From Actinomycetes bacterium (GTDB lineage: Bacteria; Actinomycetota; Acidimicrobiia; Acidimicrobiales; SZUA-35): a DNA stretch of 17,923 bases. This document shows, in pieces, positions 6,476 through 12,868 of the stretch. The translations under genes and the position numbers were made by a program. The stretch lies in contig JAAETV010000681.1 in assembly GCA_024227975.1 (NCBI GenBank), positions 1 to 17,923 of the forward strand, read 5' to 3'. The notes under the pieces are model-generated. The model had not been told where the DNA came from. It ran no database searches and was given only the letters and a program-made list of their open reading frames with translations. How positions within the stretch are numbered: position 1 is the stretch's first letter; each line of letters begins with the position of its first letter.

Positions 6476-8464
6476 GTGAGCTACCAGGTTGGCGTCGATT
6501 TGGGGACGACGTACACCGCGGCAGCGGTGTACCGAAACGGGAGAGCCTCGATCTGCTCACTGGGCAGTCGGGGAGCCACCATTCCCTCGGTGGTCTTGCT
6601 TCGCGAGGACGGCACCTTCCTCACCGGGGAAGCAGCCGAGAGGCGGGCGGCGACCGAACCCGAGCGTGTTGTTCGTGAGTTCAAGCGTCGTTTTGGTGAT
6701 TCGACACCCCTGATCGTTGCCGGTTCGCCCTATTCGGCTGAAGCCTTGACCGCTCGCCTCCTCCAGGCGGTAGTGGTCCAGGTGTCCGAACGCGAAGGAG
6801 GCGCTCCGGACCGGATCGTGGTCACCTATCCCGCCAACTGGGGGGACTACAAGAAGGATCTGCTTGACCAGGCCATGCGCCTGGCCGGCCTCGACGACGA
6901 GGTCGTCGACTCCATCACTGAGCCTGAGGCCGCGGTTCTTTCCTATGCAGCCCAAGAACGGGTCGAGCCCGGAGAAGTGGTTGCTGTCTATGACTTGGGG
7001 GGTGGCACCTTTGATGCCGCCATCTTGCGTCGAACCACCTCCGGATTCTCCATCCTCGGACGTCCTGAAGGCATCGAGCGGTTGGGAGGTATCGACTTCG
7101 ACGCCGCTGTCTTCGCTCACATCACCAATATTCTTGGTGATGCCATCACCGAGCTGGATCCTGAGGATCCGGCCGCTTTGGCCGCGGTGTCCCGCCTCCG
7201 TCGTGACTGTGTCGACGCCAAGGAGGCCCTGTCTTCGGACACCGATGCCTCCATCCCTGTCCTGTTGCCAACGGCCCAGACCGAGGTCCGCATCACCCGC
7301 CACGAGTTCGAAGCTCTGATCAGGCCCTCGTTGGTCGACAGCCTGGAAGCCATGAAGCGGGCTGTGCGGTCGGCCGAGCTCGAGCTCGATGAGGTCTCGC
7401 GAGTGCTCCTGGTCGGCGGCTCGAGCCGGATACCGGTGGTGTCGCAGCTCGTTGCTTCCGAACTTCGTCGGCCGATCGCGGTCGATGTCCACCCCAAGCA
7501 CACCGTTGCTGTCGGTGCGGCCTATGCCGCCTCTGGGCTGTTGGACGGCTCCCGGTCGGCTCCATCGGCCACCCCGGCCCCGAATCCGGTCCCGAATCCG
7601 GTCCCGACGCCAAGTCCGAGCCCGGCCGCTCCGGCTCCGGCCGTTCCCACTCCGGCCCCGAAGACTCCTCCCGCCGCCTTCCCCGTCAGCGCCGGACCGT
7701 CTACCCCAGCCGACCCTGCCGGCTTGGACGAGATCAACCGCACCATGGTGGCCCCGGCCGAGACCCCCGCTCCAGTTCCTGAGCCACCACCCAAGGCCGT
7801 ACCGGTCAAGGCCAAGCCGCTGACCACCGCCGAGATGTCCCGCCGTCCCGGTCCTTCCGCTCCCGGCTCGAAGCCCAGTCCTGGCATGGGACCTCCTCCT
7901 TCCAGTTCGCCCCCGGCTGCCCGCCCGGTCACCCCCGATCCTGCCCCTGTAGTGGTGCCGAAGCCTCCGGGCTCTGGCACCCCACCATCGGCTCGACCGA
8001 TCTCACCCGGATCGGTCCCCGGCCCGCCCAAGGGTGTCCCTCCTGCCCCTCGCCCAGTCCCAAGCCAGAAGCCATCAGGGATTCCTCCCATCGGGGCCAA
8101 CGAGACAAGGGTCCGGCCGAGCTCGAAGGCCAATCCTGTAGTCGGGAGCCCGGGCCAAGCGGCCCCGGTCAGGCCCCTTTCGGGGTCACCACCACCAGCC
8201 CAACGGCCAAGTGCTCAGCGGCCGGCAGCGCGTCCCCCAGGGGGTCCGTCGACAAATGCCGACTCGGCACCAACGTCCATCTACCGGCCCGACAACCTGG
8301 GTCGGACCTCGATTTACCCCGGTGGCCAGCCTCCACACGGTGTCCATCCTCCCTCGCATCAGCAACAACCAGGGTCATCGAACTCCAACTCGACGGTGAG
8401 ATGGATCTTGGCTGTAGTGATCCTGGTCGCAGTCGTCACCGCTGCGGTCCTCGTCATCGGTTGA
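6476..8464 (+). CDS. Hsp70-like ATPase with proline-rich linker and C-terminal membrane anchor
   Basis: A 662-residue protein starting at GTG 6476, with GGAGGAGG (6461-6468) 7 bases upstream. Residues 1 to about 360 are a complete actin-fold Hsp70 nucleotide-binding domain: phosphate-1 DLGTTYTA (8-15), YPANWGDYKK, phosphate-2 DLGGGTFD (173-180) and adenosine motif VGGSSRIP (313-320). The DnaK substrate-binding beta-sandwich and helical lid are not recognisable. Instead, about 365-635 is Pro/Ala/Ser-rich and presumably disordered, and 642-661 is one hydrophobic helix at the very C-terminus. The protein is therefore probably tail-anchored with the ATPase in the cytoplasm. The linker carries four similar motifs around T423, T544, T600 and T611. 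No DnaJ or GrpE gene is nearby. The ATPase call is firm. The biological role, chaperone or envelope/signalling scaffold, is unknown. Confidence 0.85.
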   Translation: MSYQVGVDLGTTYTAAAVYRNGRASICSLGSRGATIPSVVLLREDGTFLTGEAAERRAATEPERVVREFKRRFGDSTPLIVAGSPYSAEALTARLLQAVVVQVSEREGGAPDRIVVTYPANWGDYKKDLLDQAMRLAGLDDEVVDSITEPEAAVLSYAAQERVEPGEVVAVYDLGGGTFDAAILRRTTSGFSILGRPEGIERLGGIDFDAAVFAHITNILGDAITELDPEDPAALAAVSRLRRDCVDAKEALSSDTDASIPVLLPTAQTEVRITRHEFEALIRPSLVDSLEAMKRAVRSAELELDEVSRVLLVGGSSRIPVVSQLVASELRRPIAVDVHPKHTVAVGAAYAASGLLDGSRSAPSATPAPNPVPNPVPTPSPSPAAPAPAVPTPAPKTPPAAFPVSAGPSTPADPAGLDEINRTMVAPAETPAPVPEPPPKAVPVKAKPLTTAEMSRRPGPSAPGSKPSPGMGPPPSSSPPAARPVTPDPAPVVVPKPPGSGTPPSARPISPGSVPGPPKGVPPAPRPVPSQKPSGIPPIGANETRVRPSSKANPVVGSPGQAAPVRPLSGSPPPAQRPSAQRPAARPPGGPSTNADSAPTSIYRPDNLGRTSIYPGGQPPHGVHPPSHQQQPGSSNSNSTVRWILAVVILVAVVTAAVLVIG

Positions 8465-8492
8465 GGTCGAGCTCGCTGGAGCGGGCTCGACC
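8465..8492. terminator. Strong bidirectional terminator hairpin
   Basis: GGTCGAGC (8465-8472) pairs perfectly with GCTCGACC (8485-8492). Inside, CGC and GCG extend the stem around a TGGA loop. It begins at the base after the Hsp70-like stop and ends 4 bases before the convergent gene's stop, so it can serve both transcripts. Neither side has a long T-run, as is common in high-GC actinobacteria. Confidence 0.75.
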
Positions 8493-8496
8493 CAAC

Positions 8497-9696
8497 TCAG
8501 TCGGCCGCCTCACAGGCGATACCGTCACCGTCGTCATCGAGGCCATAGGGATCGACCCCGATCTCGCGTAGCCGAACGGGGCCGCCGCTGGTATCGATAT
8601 CGCTGCAATCGAGGGCGTCGCCCGGGTAATAGGGGACACATCCTTCGTATGCGGGATGACAGTCACCCTCGGCGGGAACCGACGAGGCTGTTGTCGTTGT
8701 CGAGGCGGTCGTTGTCGACACCGTCGTGGTTGGGCTGGTCGTTGTCGAGGCGGTCGTTGTCGAGACGGTCGTGGTCGGGTTGGCCGTGGTCGTCGACGAG
8801 GTCGAGGCCAGCTCATCATTGGGCTGGAAGGCTTCGCTCCCGTCGTCGGCTGTGCTGCCAGCTGCTGTATCGGCCGTCGGCGAGCCAAGAGTCGGCAAGC
8901 TCAGCGCTCGAGTCGTCGTCTCGACCGCTGCTGCCGGGGTGGTCGTCATTTGGACGGTTGTGGTCGCGATTGTTGGTGAACTCGGGTCCAAGGTGTCGGC
9001 ACCCTCGTTTGATCCGATTCCACCAGTCGGGTTGGCACTGGCGAAAGCGGCGATCTCGACGGAGCTGTTGCCGGAACCCGAGAGCACCAGAGAGGCGGCG
9101 GCCACTGTGACCAGGGCCGCCACTGCGCCAGCCCAGAACCAGCGGCGGCGAAACAGGGGAGCCGATCGGTAGTCGTCGTACTCCTCATCGGAGATCGCCG
9201 TGGTGGCCCATTTCGGCAGGGGCTCATTGTCCCACTGATCGGCTCGAGCCTCGATCTCGCTCTCTGGAGTTTGGTTCAGCGTGTCCGCCTCGGGTTCAGC
9301 GAGATCGGGGGCAGGGGACAGAGCAGGTTCAGGAACCACAGCCGGTGACGGTGGATCGAATGGGTAGAGGGCGACGATGTTGGAAGCCAGCCTGGCATCA
9401 ACGGTGAACTCGACGGGCTCGAAGCCGGCAAAGTGGAGCCGTAACGTCGATGCCTCACCCTCCGAGATCACGTCGGTGGCTGGATTGAAGTCACGCCAAT
9501 CGACTCCAGCGCACTCACCCGAGCGCACGTCGCAGGCGATGAGCCCGTGGCTGGTCACCACCAGCTCACCATCTCCGCCCGTGCTTGACCATGCCGGTCC
9601 GCCGTCGAGCACATGACCAGCACTCGGGGGAAGTAGCTCGAGCGCGTCGGCGTCGGGCTCTTCAACTGGGTATGGCGTGCCTACCTCTACCACCAC
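8497..9696 (-). CDS. Single-pass membrane protein with Thr-rich stalk and excalibur domain
   Basis: A 399-residue protein read leftward from GTG 9696 (GTG 9693 is an alternative). In order: a compact N-terminal domain (about 1-115) with C55 and C62 that I do not recognise; an acidic, Pro-rich stretch (116-180); basic RRR, then one membrane helix (186-205); a Ser/Thr-rich stalk with two 15-residue Thr repeats; and a C-terminal excalibur domain (about 345-396) with four Cys and the calcium-loop motif DDDGDGIACE. The topology by the positive-inside rule puts the N-terminal domain in the cytoplasm and the excalibur domain outside. Excalibur domains are extracellular Ca-binding modules, often on surface nucleases, but no nuclease domain is present here. 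No ribosome binding site is visible. A -10-like TAGGTT sits 6 bases before GTG 9696, which fits a leaderless mRNA. Function unknown. Confidence 0.8.
   Translation of the reverse strand: MVVEVGTPYPVEEPDADALELLPPSAGHVLDGGPAWSSTGGDGELVVTSHGLIACDVRSGECAGVDWRDFNPATDVISEGEASTLRLHFAGFEPVEFTVDARLASNIVALYPFDPPSPAVVPEPALSPAPDLAEPEADTLNQTPESEIEARADQWDNEPLPKWATTAISDEEYDDYRSAPLFRRRWFWAGAVAALVTVAAASLVLSGSGNSSVEIAAFASANPTGGIGSNEGADTLDPSSPTIATTTVQMTTTPAAAVETTTRALSLPTLGSPTADTAAGSTADDGSEAFQPNDELASTSSTTTANPTTTVSTTTASTTTSPTTTVSTTTASTTTTASSVPAEGDCHPAYEGCVPYYPGDALDCSDIDTSGGPVRLREIGVDPYGLDDDGDGIACEAAD
8693..8782 (-). repeat. 45-bp tandem repeat, two copies, in the Thr-rich stalk
   Basis: Copy 1 is 8693-8737 and copy 2 is 8738-8782; by eye they match at 41 of 45 bases. 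The period is exactly 15 codons, so each copy encodes one Thr-rich 15-residue unit (SPTTTVSTTTASTTT) and copy-number change would stay in frame. Partially related GTCGTTGTCGAG-type words also occur just outside the two copies. Confidence 0.75.
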
Positions 9697-9702
9697 GTCG
9701 TC

Positions 9703-9708
9703 AACCTA
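9703..9708 (-). promoter_or_regulatory. Candidate -10 element for a leaderless transcript of the excalibur gene
   Basis: On the minus strand TAGGTT is followed by 6 bases and then GTG 9696. This matches the TANNNT-to-start spacing of actinobacterial leaderless genes, and no Shine-Dalgarno sequence is visible. The same layout is found for the ABC-F gene in this window. Confidence 0.45.
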
Positions 9709-9766
9709 ACCCGGCCTTCGGGCCATGTGGGGCGCCGGACCCCTCTCAGAAGCCGAATCGGGCGGG

Positions 9767-9833
9767 TTGACCTAATCGAACCAGGGTCGGATCACCCAAC
9801 ATTGGTCATGCTTGAGCACACATTGACCTGATC
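9767..9833 (+). repeat. Direct repeat TTGACCTxATC upstream of sodN
   Basis: TTGACCTAATC (9767-9777) and TTGACCTGATC (9823-9833) are 56 bases apart and differ at one position, in the divergent gap between the excalibur gene and sodN (9697-9912). They could be regulator sites. They do not resemble the known Nur box of Streptomyces. Apart from these and the -10 candidates I see nothing else in this gap. Confidence 0.3.
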
Positions 9834-9857
9834 CGCCGCGATCGAACTCGACCGTCC

Positions 9858-9863
9858 TATTGT
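9858..9863 (+). promoter_or_regulatory. Candidate -10 element for sodN
   Basis: TATTGT fits TANNNT and would give a leader of about 43 bases before ATG 9913. No -35 box stands at the expected distance, so this is weak. Confidence 0.25.
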
Positions 9864-9900
9864 CAACTCATGGAATCAGGGGCCTCGCCCTGCACCACCC

Positions 9901-9906
9901 AAGGAG
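9901..9906 (+). promoter_or_regulatory. Ribosome binding site deciding the sodN start
   Basis: AAGGAG abuts ATG 9907 with no spacer, but lies 6 bases before ATG 9913 and 9 before ATG 9916. ATG 9913 is therefore the best sodN start. Confidence 0.65.
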
Positions 9907-9912
9907 ATGCCG

Positions 9913-10374
9913 ATGATGTTCATGACCCGCCTGCTCCGAGTCCTCGACTGGATTCGTCCTGCACCCGTTGTTTCAGCTCATTGTGACGGCCCCTGCGGGG
10001 TCTACGATCCGGCCAGCGCCAGGGTCCCAGCCGAGGCTGTGCTTGCCATGGCCAAGAAGCTGACTGACCTCGCCCCCGAGAGCGATGGCTTCTGGAACAC
10101 GTACTCCCGCTTCGTTGCCATAAAGGAGCAACAGGCAGACCTGGTCAAGACCGAGCTCAACATCTTGTGGACCGACTACTTCAAGCCTGAGCATGTCGAA
10201 GCCAATCCTGAGCTGCCAACCATCTTCTGGCAAGCCGTCAAACAGGCATCGGCATGCAAGCAATCGGTTGATATCGATGCCGCTGTTGAGTTGCTGGTCA
10301 GGATCGAAGCCATTCATCACCTGTTTTGGGCCACCAAGGGTCGCGAGGTCCCCTGGATTCTCGCCAATCCCTGA
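9913..10374 (+). CDS. sodN: Nickel-containing superoxide dismutase (proenzyme)
   Basis: A 153-residue precursor of Ni-SOD, which dismutes superoxide to oxygen and hydrogen peroxide and assembles as a hexamer in the family. The nickel hook HCDGPCGVYDP is present. The mature protein should begin at H23 (axial ligand and N-terminal amine), with thiolate ligands at C24 and C28 and the active-site Tyr at Y31. A 22-residue leader precedes the hook and must be removed for nickel binding. The rest matches the four-helix body, including WTDYFKPEHVEANPEL and a C-terminal LFWATKGREVPW. The position after Asp in the hook is Gly, where the Streptomyces enzyme has Leu. The short, basic leader is not a clear Sec signal, in keeping with cytoplasmic maturation. 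The maturation protease gene follows after 9 bases. Confidence is high because the hook is diagnostic. Confidence 0.96.
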   Translation: MMFMTRLLRVLDWIRPAPVVSAHCDGPCGVYDPASARVPAEAVLAMAKKLTDLAPESDGFWNTYSRFVAIKEQQADLVKTELNILWTDYFKPEHVEANPELPTIFWQAVKQASACKQSVDIDAAVELLVRIEAIHHLFWATKGREVPWILANP

Positions 10375-10383
10375 GCCCGAGGC

Positions 10384-10797
10384 ATGATCGATGGCCGTCC
10401 CGTTCTGGGAGTTGGACGGGAGCTGGTGGCATGGGCCACCGGCACCCGTCACCGCTATCGGGTCGAGGGCCCCTCGATGGAGCCGACTCTGCTCGACGGC
10501 GAGTTCGTGCTTGTCGAACTGGGCCGGATCGCCGGCGTCGGTGAGCTGGTGCTGGCTACGGTGCCTGGTCGGCATCATCTCGACGTCGTGAAACGAGTTG
10601 GTCGAATGATGGCCGATGGACGGTTCTGGCTGACCAGTGACAATCATGAGCGCGGAACCGACAGCCGTCGCTGGGGAGCCGTCGACCCGGCCATGATCCA
10701 GGGCACCGTGACCCTCAATTTGTCGCGCCCGTTCACCGATTCTTCTACTCCGAGATTGGGTTCCCATCGGGGTCTGCTCCGTTGGTTGCGACGATGA
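10384..10797 (+). CDS. sodX: Nickel SOD maturation protease (S26 family)
   Basis: A 137-residue S26-type serine peptidase starting at ATG 10384, nine bases after sodN. The Ser/Lys dyad of the family is visible: S31 in VEGPSMEPTL and K70 in LDVVKRV. The downstream SDNHERGTDSRRWGAV segment is the conserved S26 box. It has no membrane helix, unlike LepB signal peptidases. Short length, lack of an anchor and position behind sodN identify it as the protease that removes the SodN leader and exposes the nickel-binding histidine. The ribosome binding site is poor, so translational coupling to sodN is likely. A generic soluble signal-peptidase homologue is the only real alternative. Confidence 0.9.
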   Translation: MIDGRPVLGVGRELVAWATGTRHRYRVEGPSMEPTLLDGEFVLVELGRIAGVGELVLATVPGRHHLDVVKRVGRMMADGRFWLTSDNHERGTDSRRWGAVDPAMIQGTVTLNLSRPFTDSSTPRLGSHRGLLRWLRR

Positions 10798-10826
10798 ACC
10801 GAGCCTGGTGCGGGACCTGTCGCCGC

Positions 10827-10832
10827 TAGCCT
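10827..10832 (+). promoter_or_regulatory. Candidate -10 element for a leaderless ABC-F transcript
   Basis: TAGCCT is followed by 6 bases and then GTG 10839. No Shine-Dalgarno sequence of useful spacing is present. This suggests the ABC-F mRNA begins at its start codon, separately from sodN-sodX. Confidence 0.5.
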
Positions 10833-10838
10833 CGTAGG

Positions 10839-12863
10839 GTGCTGACGGTCTCAAACCTGGCGAAGTCCTACGGTAATAGGACGCTGTTTCGCGACGTGAC
10901 GATGCAGTTGTCACCCGGTCGCCGTATTGCCCTGATCGGGGGCAACGGGGTTGGCAAGACCACCATCTGCGAGATCATCGTCGGCCTCCAGGAATCGGAT
11001 GAGGGTGAGGTCTCGAAGCCGAACGACTACCGCATCGGCTACCTGCCCCAGGAGTTGATGGAGGCCTGGACGGGCACTGTCTTGGATGAGGTTCTCAGAG
11101 GTTCGGGCGAGATCCTCGAACTCGAGGCTGAGCTGCGCCGGTTGGAGGCCGTGATCGGTGCGGCCAGCGGCGACGAGGCCAGTGCGGCTCTTCATGCCTA
11201 CGGTGTGGCCCAGAGTCGGTTCGAGGCCTTGGGTGGCTACCAGATCGAGGCTGAAGGGCGCCGCATTCTCGGTGGGCTCGGCTTCTCTACCACTGACATG
11301 GATCGACCTTTGACCGAGATGTCTGGCGGCTGGCAGATGCGGGCCGTACTGGCTCGACTCCTGCTCCAGAAACCCGATGTGCTGGTCATGGACGAGCCAA
11401 CGAACCATCTCGATGTCGACTCCGTGGCCTGGCTCGAACAACAGCTGGTGGCCTGGCCTGGGGCCCTCTTGTTCGTCTCCCACGACCGTGACTTCATCGA
11501 CACGGTTGCTGAGCGCTGCGTCGAGGTTGCATGGGGGACTACCTCGGAATACGTCGGTGGGTTCGTCGAGTTCATCGTCGCTCGTGAGGAGCGACTCCAG
11601 GCCTTGGAGGCGGCAGCCAATCGCCAGGCCAAGGAGGTGGCGAGGGTTGAGCGGTTCATCGAGCGCTTCCGCTACAAGGCAACCAAGGCCCGACAGGTCC
11701 AGTCCCGAGTCAAGACCCTCCAACGGCTGGAACGGATCGAGGTCCCGAAGGTCGAAGATCTGAAGCTGCGCTTCGCCTTTCCTGACCCCCCTCGATCGTC
11801 GCGATTGGTGATCGAGATCGTTGGCGCCACCATTGGCTATGACGACCTGCCCGTCGTGTCCGAAGTCGACCTCGTTATCGAACGGGGTCAGAAGCTGGCC
11901 CTCATCGGACCCAACGGGGCGGGAAAGACGACCCTGCTCAAGGCCATCCTGGGTCAGCTCGAGCCGCAGTCGGGCACGGTCAAGTTGGGGGCGAACGTCG
12001 ATGTCGCCTACTTCGCCCAGCACCAGGTCGATGCCCTTGACATGAATAGCACCGTCGAGCAGGAATTCCGTCGAGCAGTGGGTGAGCAACCCAAGAATCG
12101 CAACCTCCGGACCGTACTCGGCTCATTTGGGTTCTCGGGTGACGCAGTTGATCGTCGGGTCGGTGATCTATCGGGAGGGGAGCGGACCCGGCTGGCCCTG
12201 GCCGAGTCCATGTGTAATCCAGTCAACCTGCTCGTACTCGACGAACCGTCGAACCATCTGGACTTGCCGAGCTGTGACATCTTGGAGGACGCTCTGCAGG
12301 CCTATCCCGGCACCGTGCTCCTCGTCAGCCACGATCGCTATCTGGTCCGCAACACCGTCGAGGAAGTTGTCGAGGTCCGAGACGGGAAGGTCACCCATCA
12401 TCTCGATGTCGATGAGACGGTGCTGAACCCGAGCGGAAGTGCTGCTTCGTCAACGCCAATGGCCTCATCGTTACCCACGACCAGGCGCCAAGGTCCACCC
12501 CTTTCCTCCAACCGTAGGGGGGCGAAGGCCAGCGGTCAGGGTCCCAAGCACCAGAATGGCTCGGGGGGCGGGGGCAGCAACCAGCGCAAGGCTCAGCGGC
12601 GAGACGAGGCTGAGCGGCGCAACGCCACCGGGCGTGCCACCCGCGATCTTCGCAAACGGATCGAACGGTTGGAGCGTCAGGCGACCAAAGCCGAAGAAGA
12701 GGTGACGTCGCTCGAACAGAAGCTGGCCGATCCCGAGGTCTACGCCGACAAGGCCCTCATGAACGACCTCATCAATGACCACGAACGAGCCCAATCCAAG
12801 GCCACCCGTTTGGTCAAGGAGTGGGAACAGGCCGCGGAGGAGCTCGAAGCCGCCACCACCTGA
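10839..12863 (+). CDS. ABC-F family ATPase with Uup-like C-terminal coiled coil
   Basis: A 674-residue soluble protein with two ABC ATPase domains and no membrane segment, the ABC-F arrangement of ribosome-associated factors (EttA, Uup, antibiotic-protection proteins). Domain 1 has Walker A GGNGVGKTT (34-42), signature SGGW (162-165) and Walker B with DEPTNHLD (185-192). Domain 2 has GPNGAGKTT (357-365), signature SGGERTR (445-451) and DEPSNHLD (468-475). Between them is a charged helical linker (about 245-320, rich in Arg/Glu/Lys), the P-site tRNA interaction motif region. After domain 2 comes a low-complexity Gly/Ser/Gln/Arg segment (about 535-585), then a coiled coil (about 590-670) like the Uup tail. 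Both catalytic glutamates are present, so ATP hydrolysis is expected. Role: probably translation or ribosome assembly. Resistance cannot be judged by eye. Confidence 0.93.
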   Translation: MLTVSNLAKSYGNRTLFRDVTMQLSPGRRIALIGGNGVGKTTICEIIVGLQESDEGEVSKPNDYRIGYLPQELMEAWTGTVLDEVLRGSGEILELEAELRRLEAVIGAASGDEASAALHAYGVAQSRFEALGGYQIEAEGRRILGGLGFSTTDMDRPLTEMSGGWQMRAVLARLLLQKPDVLVMDEPTNHLDVDSVAWLEQQLVAWPGALLFVSHDRDFIDTVAERCVEVAWGTTSEYVGGFVEFIVAREERLQALEAAANRQAKEVARVERFIERFRYKATKARQVQSRVKTLQRLERIEVPKVEDLKLRFAFPDPPRSSRLVIEIVGATIGYDDLPVVSEVDLVIERGQKLALIGPNGAGKTTLLKAILGQLEPQSGTVKLGANVDVAYFAQHQVDALDMNSTVEQEFRRAVGEQPKNRNLRTVLGSFGFSGDAVDRRVGDLSGGERTRLALAESMCNPVNLLVLDEPSNHLDLPSCDILEDALQAYPGTVLLVSHDRYLVRNTVEEVVEVRDGKVTHHLDVDETVLNPSGSAASSTPMASSLPTTRRQGPPLSSNRRGAKASGQGPKHQNGSGGGGSNQRKAQRRDEAERRNATGRATRDLRKRIERLERQATKAEEEVTSLEQKLADPEVYADKALMNDLINDHERAQSKATRLVKEWEQAAEELEAATT

Positions 12864-12868
12864 GTGAG

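Noticed and set aside
7561..7660. Short GC-rich direct repeats (CCGAATCCGGTC type) as a possible mobile-element or origin signal
   Set aside because: They encode Pro-Asn-Pro-Val repeats in the Hsp70-like linker and are explained by protein low complexity.
8693..8782. CRISPR-like repeat
   Set aside because: The repeats are adjacent without spacers and encode an in-frame Thr-rich stalk.
10911..12089. Minus-strand open frame of 392 codons opposite the ABC-F gene
   Set aside because: It is antisense to two intact ATPase domains, with no motif and no upstream signals.
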